In this document: positions 59,685-64,000 of the stretch, piece by piece
How the letters are laid out: the number at the start of each line of letters is the position of its first letter
Position numbering within the stretch: position 1 is the stretch's first letter
Assembly: GCF_014651835.1 (NCBI RefSeq)
Contig: NZ_BMXQ01000002.1
Coordinates: forward strand, 682,001 to 746,000
Length of the DNA: 64,000 nt
DNA from: Pigmentiphaga litoralis
GTDB lineage: Bacteria; Pseudomonadota; Gammaproteobacteria; Burkholderiales; Burkholderiaceae_B
Direction: 5' to 3'
Made by a program: the position numbers and the translations under genes
The notes under the pieces: generated by a model
Told to the model about the DNA's origin: nothing
Database searches by the model: none
What the model saw: the letters and a program-made list of their open reading frames with translations, nothing else

Positions 59685-60061
59685 AGCCCGCCATGAAACC
59701 CGCCATCCGGCAACCCATCGATGCCCGCGCCAGGCAGCACGCCGCCTACTGGGCATTTCTTGTGCACCGCGTGTCGGGACTCGCGCTGGCGGCCTTCCTG
59801 CCGGTGCATTTCTGGGCGCTGGGCCAGGCCCTGCACGGCGAGGCCGCGTTGGAGGGCTTTCTGCGCTGGACCGATGCGCCGCTGTTCAAGCTGGCTGAAT
59901 GGGGGCTGGTGGTGCTGCTGTCGCTGCACCTGATGGGCGGCGTGCGACTGCTGCTGATCGAATTCGGCACGATGGGCGGCCTGCGCAAGGACTGGATCGC
60001 CATCGGCCTGGGCGCGAGCCTGTGCACGGGCCTGATGCTGGCCGTGTCCCTGAACGTATGA
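59681..60061 (+). CDS. Succinate dehydrogenase/fumarate reductase membrane anchor, second (SdhC-like)
   Basis: A 126-residue protein with three helices. It carries FLVHRVSGLALAAFLPVHF, where HRVSG is the SdhC signature (quinone-site Ser/Arg region), and LLSLHLMGGVRLLLIEF, matching the heme-proximal H..GGVR. It thus resembles SdhC more than FrdD. ATG 59681 overlaps the previous stop (ATGA); ATG 59693 is an alternative start. The stop codon lies in the first unit of an 8-bp tandem repeat. Confidence 0.72.
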   Translation: MKPAMKPAIRQPIDARARQHAAYWAFLVHRVSGLALAAFLPVHFWALGQALHGEAALEGFLRWTDAPLFKLAEWGLVVLLSLHLMGGVRLLLIEFGTMGGLRKDWIAIGLGASLCTGLMLAVSLNV

Positions 60062-60110
60062 CCGCATGACCGCGTGAACGCATGACCCTGCGAACGCATG
60101 ACCGCATGAA
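60055..60110. repeat. Seven-unit 8-bp tandem repeat after the second anchor gene
   Basis: Seven consecutive 8-base units at 60055-60110, consensus CGCATGAC. Units 2, 4 and 6 are exact; units 1 and 7 have one mismatch, unit 3 has two, and unit 5 is more diverged. The first unit contains the anchor gene's TGA stop. The copy number may vary between strains. Confidence 0.85.
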
Positions 60111-60154
60111 GGCCGCGCAGTTGCGCTGCCTGGCGAACGCACCACCCACAAAGC

Positions 60155-60176
60155 GCGCCGCCCGATGAGGCGGCGC
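60155..60176 (+). other. Intercistronic hairpin before the Bug-receptor gene
   Basis: GCGCCGCC (60155-60162), loop CGATGA, GGCGGCGC (60169-60176): an exact 8-bp GC stem without a T run, 20 bases before the receptor start. Such hairpins before binding-protein genes often protect the downstream mRNA, which would raise receptor level relative to the anchors; that is inference. Confidence 0.5.
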
Positions 60177-60196
60177 CGGTTCCACCGGAGGAAGAC

Positions 60197-61204
60197 ATGC
60201 TTGCCATTCACACCTTGAAGGCGGGGCCGCGTCGCGCGTTCGCGCCGGCTGTCGCCATTGCCCTGACTGCATTCGCCTGTGCGTTGCCCGCCACCAGCCA
60301 CGCGGACGACTGGCCGCGCCAGCAGGTGCGTGTCGTGGTGCCCTTCCCGGCAGGAGGCTCGACCGATATCGTCGCGCGCGTGCTGGGTCAGAAGCTGGGC
60401 GAAAAATGGAAGCAGACGGTGGTGGTCGAGAACCGGCCGGGTGCGGGCGGCGTGATAGGGGCCGAAGCCGTGGTCAAGGCTCCCGCCGATGGCTATGTGT
60501 TGCTGATGGCCTCGGGCAGCATCTTTACCGTGAATCCGCACATCTACCCGCAGCTGTCGTATGCGGTGAAGGACTTCAACATGATTACGAAGGCGGCCAG
60601 CGGACCGATGCTGGTGGTGATCGATCCCAAGCTGCCACCCAGGAACCTGCAGGAACTCATTGCGTACATCAAGGAGCGGCCCGGCAAGGTCAACTTCGGA
60701 TCGGCCGGCGTGGGCAGCCAGACGCACATGGCGGCCGAAGCCTTTGGCAAGGCCGCAGGCGTTTCCTGGACGCACGTTCCCTACAAGGGCGAGACGCTGG
60801 CCTATGCCGACATGATTGCCGGCCAGATCCAGGCGGCCGTGGGCAACATCGCGGCGCTGAGCAGCTTTGTCAAAGCCGGAAAGATCCGCGCATTGGCAGT
60901 GACCGGGACGCAGCGGTCCGCCTTGCTGCCGGACGTGCCGACGGCCGCCGAAGCCGGGCTGGCCGGCGTCAACGTCGAAGGCTGGTTTGGCCTGGCCGCA
61001 CCCATCGGTACGCCCGCTGCCGTCATCGACAAGATCAACCGCGACACGCGGCAGGTGCTGGACGATCCGGACGTGAAAGACAAGCTGGCTGCCCAGGGCA
61101 TGGTCGCGGTGGGCGATTCGCCTGCCGAGATGAGCAGCGCGGTCGCGCAGGAATCAACGATGTGGGCCGCCATCGTCAAGGACCAGAAGCTGGTGGTCCG
61201 CTGA
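60197..61204 (+). CDS. Bug-family tripartite tricarboxylate transporter substrate-binding protein
   Basis: A 335-residue periplasmic receptor. The signal peptide ends ATSHADDWP. The core is VVVPFPAGGSTDIVARVLG, VVENRPGAGGVIGAEAVVKA, and LLPDVPTAAEAGLAG with a C-terminal GTPAAVIDKINRDTRQ. Bug proteins bind carboxylates, amino acids or other small molecules with high affinity, for a TctAB-type transporter or as sensors. No TctA/B genes are in the window. Its place between the anchors and the hydratase subunits is strong context for a dicarboxylate ligand. GGAGG precedes ATG 60197. Confidence 0.88.
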   Translation: MLAIHTLKAGPRRAFAPAVAIALTAFACALPATSHADDWPRQQVRVVVPFPAGGSTDIVARVLGQKLGEKWKQTVVVENRPGAGGVIGAEAVVKAPADGYVLLMASGSIFTVNPHIYPQLSYAVKDFNMITKAASGPMLVVIDPKLPPRNLQELIAYIKERPGKVNFGSAGVGSQTHMAAEAFGKAAGVSWTHVPYKGETLAYADMIAGQIQAAVGNIAALSSFVKAGKIRALAVTGTQRSALLPDVPTAAEAGLAGVNVEGWFGLAAPIGTPAAVIDKINRDTRQVLDDPDVKDKLAAQGMVAVGDSPAEMSSAVAQESTMWAAIVKDQKLVVR

Positions 61205-61260
61205 CTGCCAGGCCTGCCGCAATACCGGATGTCGCTCTTTTTTCGTTGACCGGAAGCCCT

Positions 61261-62136
61261 ATGCATATCGACCTGCTCGCCGCCGAAGACGCGGCCAAGA
61301 CCCTGTACATCCGCGCGCTCAAGATCCTGCCGCCCGACATCAAAGACGGCCTGGCCGCGCTGGAGCGCAACGAAACGATGGAGGGTGCGCGCGAGATCCT
61401 GCGCACCATGACCACCAACATTGCCGTTGCCGAAGACAACGACAACCTGCTGTGCCAGGACACCGGCATCCCGATCTATAACGTGTCCATCGGTCGCGGG
61501 GTGGCGGTGGACGGGCAGGCCCTGAAAGAGGCCATCCGCCGCGGCTGCGCGCGGGCCACCCGCGAACACCCGCTGCGTTCGTCCGTCGTGCATCCCCTGA
61601 CGCGCAAGAACGAACACACGTCCTGCGGCGCCGAAGTGCCGGTGATCCACATCGATTACGACGATGCCCCCGACACCTGGTCGCTGGCCATGGTCCCGAA
61701 AGGCAGCGGGTCGGAAAACAATTCCTTCCTGAAGATGGCGGTGCCCGCCGAAGGCATCGAGGCCATCAAGCGCTTTGTGGTCGATTGCGTGATCGCCGCA
61801 GGGGGCAAGACCTGTCCGCCAACGATCGTTGGCGTGGGCGTGGGCGGCACGTCGGACCTGTGCGTGGCGCTGGCCAAACGCGCCGCGACGCGGCCGCTGG
61901 GATCAGCCTGCGCGGACCCCGATGGCGCGGCGCTGGAGCAGGCGCTGTCCGCCGCCGTCAATCATCTGGGCGTCGGACCGCAAGGACTGGGGGGTGACGC
62001 CACCGCGTTCGCCGTCCACATCGAACTGGCCGCCACGCACATCACCATGAACCCGGTGGCCGTCAACATGCAATGCCACTCCGCGCGGCGCGCCCGAGCG
62101 ACCTTTACGCCCGACGGCGTGAGCTATGGATTCTGA
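61261..62136 (+). CDS. Class I fumarase-type hydratase, alpha subunit
   Basis: A 291-residue protein that matches the alpha half of class I fumarases and L(+)-tartrate dehydratase TtdA. Cluster cysteines lie in LLCQDTGIPIYNVSIG, KTCPPTIVGVGVGGTSDLC, and NMQCHSARRARA; KNEHTSCGAEVPVIHIDYDD is a substrate loop. With the beta subunit it would hydrate fumarate, mesaconate or similar acids, or dehydrate tartrate. The split form with separate genes is distinct from the fused fumarase at 40670-42193. It starts at ATG 61261, 56 bases after the Bug-receptor gene. Confidence 0.83.
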   Translation: MHIDLLAAEDAAKTLYIRALKILPPDIKDGLAALERNETMEGAREILRTMTTNIAVAEDNDNLLCQDTGIPIYNVSIGRGVAVDGQALKEAIRRGCARATREHPLRSSVVHPLTRKNEHTSCGAEVPVIHIDYDDAPDTWSLAMVPKGSGSENNSFLKMAVPAEGIEAIKRFVVDCVIAAGGKTCPPTIVGVGVGGTSDLCVALAKRAATRPLGSACADPDGAALEQALSAAVNHLGVGPQGLGGDATAFAVHIELAATHITMNPVAVNMQCHSARRARATFTPDGVSYGF

Positions 62137-62138
62137 TC

Positions 62139-62792
62139 ATGACCCATCACACCCTGCACATGCCGATCGATGAAGGCGCCGTCCGGCAACTCAAGGTCAA
62201 CGACACGGTGACCTTGGAGGACACCCTGTACGGGATCCGTGACGCGACGCAGATCCACCTGTTCGATCGCGGCCGCCGCACCCGCATGGACCTGACGGGG
62301 CACGCCGTGATCCATACCGCGCCCAATGTCAGGAAGGTGCCCGTGTCCGACGGCTACCCGGCAGGCTATGCGCCGATCTGCATCGGCACCACCACGTCGG
62401 ACCGCATGGAGCGCTTCACGCGCCCGCTGATGACCGACTACGGCGTGCGGCTGATCGTGGGGAAGGGGGGCTTGCGGGAAGGATCGCTCGATGCCTTCCG
62501 CGAACTGGGTGGCGCTTACCTGGCGATCGTGGGCGGCACGGCGGCGCTGGAGACCACCTGGATCGAACAGATCGAAGATGTCGACATGGATGACCTGAAT
62601 CCCGAATCGTTGTGGCGCTTCAAAATCCGCCACTTTGGTCCCTTGCGCGTGGCAATGGACAGCCATGGCGGCAGTCTGTACGACAGCGTGCGCCAGGACG
62701 TCGACCGGCAGCGCGACCGGGTACTGGCGGAACTGGGCATCGGCAAGTCCGGCGCCGCGGCCGCCACCGCCGCCCCGGGAGCCCGGCCATGA
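62139..62792 (+). CDS. Class I fumarase-type hydratase, beta subunit
   Basis: A 217-residue protein matching the beta half of class I fumarases and TtdB. Landmarks are PIDEGAVRQLKVNDTVTLED, GYPAGYAPICIGTTTSDRME, and LIVGKGGLREGSLDAFRELG; the VGKGG segment is conserved. It starts two bases after the alpha gene and its stop overlaps the flavoprotein gene (ATGA), so all three are translationally coupled. Its C-terminus is Ala-rich. Confidence 0.83.
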   Translation: MTHHTLHMPIDEGAVRQLKVNDTVTLEDTLYGIRDATQIHLFDRGRRTRMDLTGHAVIHTAPNVRKVPVSDGYPAGYAPICIGTTTSDRMERFTRPLMTDYGVRLIVGKGGLREGSLDAFRELGGAYLAIVGGTAALETTWIEQIEDVDMDDLNPESLWRFKIRHFGPLRVAMDSHGGSLYDSVRQDVDRQRDRVLAELGIGKSGAAAATAAPGARP

Positions 62793-64000
62793 CCACCGTC
62801 ACACGGCGCCAGACCGACATCCTGATCCTGGGTTCGGGCGGGGCGGGGCTGTTTGCCGCCCTGCATGCGCATCAAGGCAACCCGGGCGCGCACATCACCA
62901 TCGCGGTGAAGGGACTGCTGGGCAAATGCGGCTGTACGCGCATGGTGCAGGGCGGCTACAACGTGGCCCTTGCGCCCGGCGATTCCGTGCCGCGGCATTT
63001 CATGGACACCATCGAGGGCAGCAAGTGGCTGGCCAATCAGGATCTGGCGTGGACCCTGGTCGAGCAGGCGGTGGTGCGCATCCACGAACTCGAAAACGAG
63101 CTGGGGTGCTTCTTCGATCGTAATGCCGATGGCAGCGTGCACCAGAAGGCCTTTGCCGGGCAGACCTTCGACCGCACGGTGCACAAGGGCGATCTGACCG
63201 GCATCGAGATCATCAACCGGCTGGCCGAGCAGGTCTGGCGGCGCGGCATCCATAGGCTGGAAGAACACCGCGCCGTCGAGCTGATCAAAACCGCCGATGG
63301 CACGGCGCTGGCCGGCGTGCTGATGCTGGACATGCGCACGGGCGACTTCACGCTGGTGCAGGCCAAGGCCGTGCTGCTGGCCACGGGGGGCGGGCCGACC
63401 ATGTATCGCTACCACACGCCATCGGGCGACAAGAGCTGCGATGGCATGGCGATGGCGCTGCGCGCAGGCCTGCCACTGCGCGATATGGAAATGGTGCAGT
63501 TCCATCCGACCGGCCTGCTGGCCGGCAGCGGCACCCGCATGACGGGCACCGTGATCGAAGAAGGGCTGCGCGGCGCGGGGGGCTATCTGCTCAACGGCAA
63601 GCACGAGCGGTTCATGCAGGACTACGACGCGCGCAAGGAACGAGCGACGCGGGACATCGTGTCACGCGGTATCTATTCCGAGATGCGTGCGGGGCGCACC
63701 TCGCCCCATGGTGGCGTCTACATCCAGATGCATCACCTGGGCGCGGACTCGGTGCGCAAGCAGTTCAAGGGCATGGTCGAGCGCTGCGCCGACTGCGGCT
63801 TCGATCTGGCCGGCGGCCTGGTGGAAGTCGTGCCGACCGCGCACTACATGATGGGCGGCGTCGTGTTCCAGCCCGACTGCACGACCGGCCTGACCGGACT
63901 GTTCGCGGCGGGGGAGGATACCGGCGGCGTGCACGGCGCCAACCGCCTGGGCGGCAATGGCGTGGCCAATTCCACCGTCTTCGGCGGGATCGCCGGCGAT
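62789..64000 (+). CDS. frdA: Succinate dehydrogenase/fumarate reductase-type flavoprotein, 5' part (truncated by window end)
   Basis: The first 404 residues are visible. FAD motif: DILILGSGGAGLFAALHAHQ. The substrate site has QFHPTGLL (His), EEGLRGAGGYLLNG, and AHYMMGGVV (His), then GLFAAGEDTGGVHGANRLGG (Arg). At the place where SdhA/FrdA carry the covalent-flavin His (in RSHT) this protein has Cys 49 in KCGCTRMVQGG (codon TGT at 62933-62935). It would transfer electrons between substrate and the FrdB-type subunit; whether as dehydrogenase or reductase is open. It is coupled to the beta hydratase gene by a four-base overlap. Confidence 0.85.
   Translation, partial: MTTVTRRQTDILILGSGGAGLFAALHAHQGNPGAHITIAVKGLLGKCGCTRMVQGGYNVALAPGDSVPRHFMDTIEGSKWLANQDLAWTLVEQAVVRIHELENELGCFFDRNADGSVHQKAFAGQTFDRTVHKGDLTGIEIINRLAEQVWRRGIHRLEEHRAVELIKTADGTALAGVLMLDMRTGDFTLVQAKAVLLATGGGPTMYRYHTPSGDKSCDGMAMALRAGLPLRDMEMVQFHPTGLLAGSGTRMTGTVIEEGLRGAGGYLLNGKHERFMQDYDARKERATRDIVSRGIYSEMRAGRTSPHGGVYIQMHHLGADSVRKQFKGMVERCADCGFDLAGGLVEVVPTAHYMMGGVVFQPDCTTGLTGLFAAGEDTGGVHGANRLGGNGVANSTVFGGIAGD

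Overview
The window is a gene-dense, GC-rich stretch of a bacterial chromosome. The closest fit is a betaproteobacterium of the order Burkholderiales, probably Alcaligenaceae-like (Bordetella/Achromobacter/Pigmentiphaga type). Reasons: a Bug-family periplasmic receptor, the pepA-holC-(small gene)-valS order with lptF divergent, a class I fumarase beside a YqhA-type membrane protein and divergent from acs, many LysR regulators, and the overall codon bias. This is inference from gene content; no rRNA marker is present. I saw no prophage, intact insertion sequence or CRISPR array.

Layout. 1-1752: the 3' part of argD with its terminator, then a toxin-antitoxin pair with a palindromic operator. 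1789-7367: a lone STN-domain protein, a livHMGF branched-chain amino-acid ABC transporter and a divergent dadA-type D-amino-acid dehydrogenase. 7396-10537: a UgpB-like binding protein with a Lys/Ala/Pro-rich linker, a glycerophosphodiesterase and a metallophosphoesterase. 10687-21060: an R64/TCP-like type IVb pilus operon (PilL/TcpQ, PilN secretin, PilO, PilP, PilQ ATPase, PilR, PilS, PilV) ending in an unrecognised secreted protein of different base composition; a CAP-domain lipoprotein faces it. 22272-45106: mostly housekeeping genes, namely alaS, a TusA-like gene, an EF-G gene, panE, valS, holC, pepA, lptF, cysB, a Fur-box-linked DUF2325 gene, an NlpC/P60 lipoprotein, a GlcG-like gene, an MFS transporter, a class I fumarase, yqhA and acs.

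45107-55606: a 538-base gap, tRNA-Ser(GGA), an MscS channel, a cation/proton antiporter, a DUF421 protein, LysR plus YdcZ-type transporter, and a hybrid sensor kinase. Then comes a scarred zone with a fumarylacetoacetase fragment and an apparent HlyD-type C-terminal fragment, followed by two small stand-alone genes (PRC-barrel and a 48-residue protein).

55776-64000: a thiamine-diphosphate enzyme, a LysR regulator and a seven-gene operon: Fe-S subunit, two membrane anchors, Bug receptor, fumarase alpha, fumarase beta and flavoprotein. It looks like an uptake-plus-redox module for a C4/C5 dicarboxylate. The receptor would capture the acid, the hydratase would interconvert an unsaturated and a hydroxy acid, and the flavoprotein/Fe-S/anchor complex would exchange electrons with the quinone pool. 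Its flavoprotein has Cys where SdhA/FrdA have the covalent-flavin His.

Most interesting candidates: the dicarboxylate operon with its altered flavin site, the trimmed pilus operon with a compositionally distinct terminal gene, and the Fur-box DUF2325 gene.
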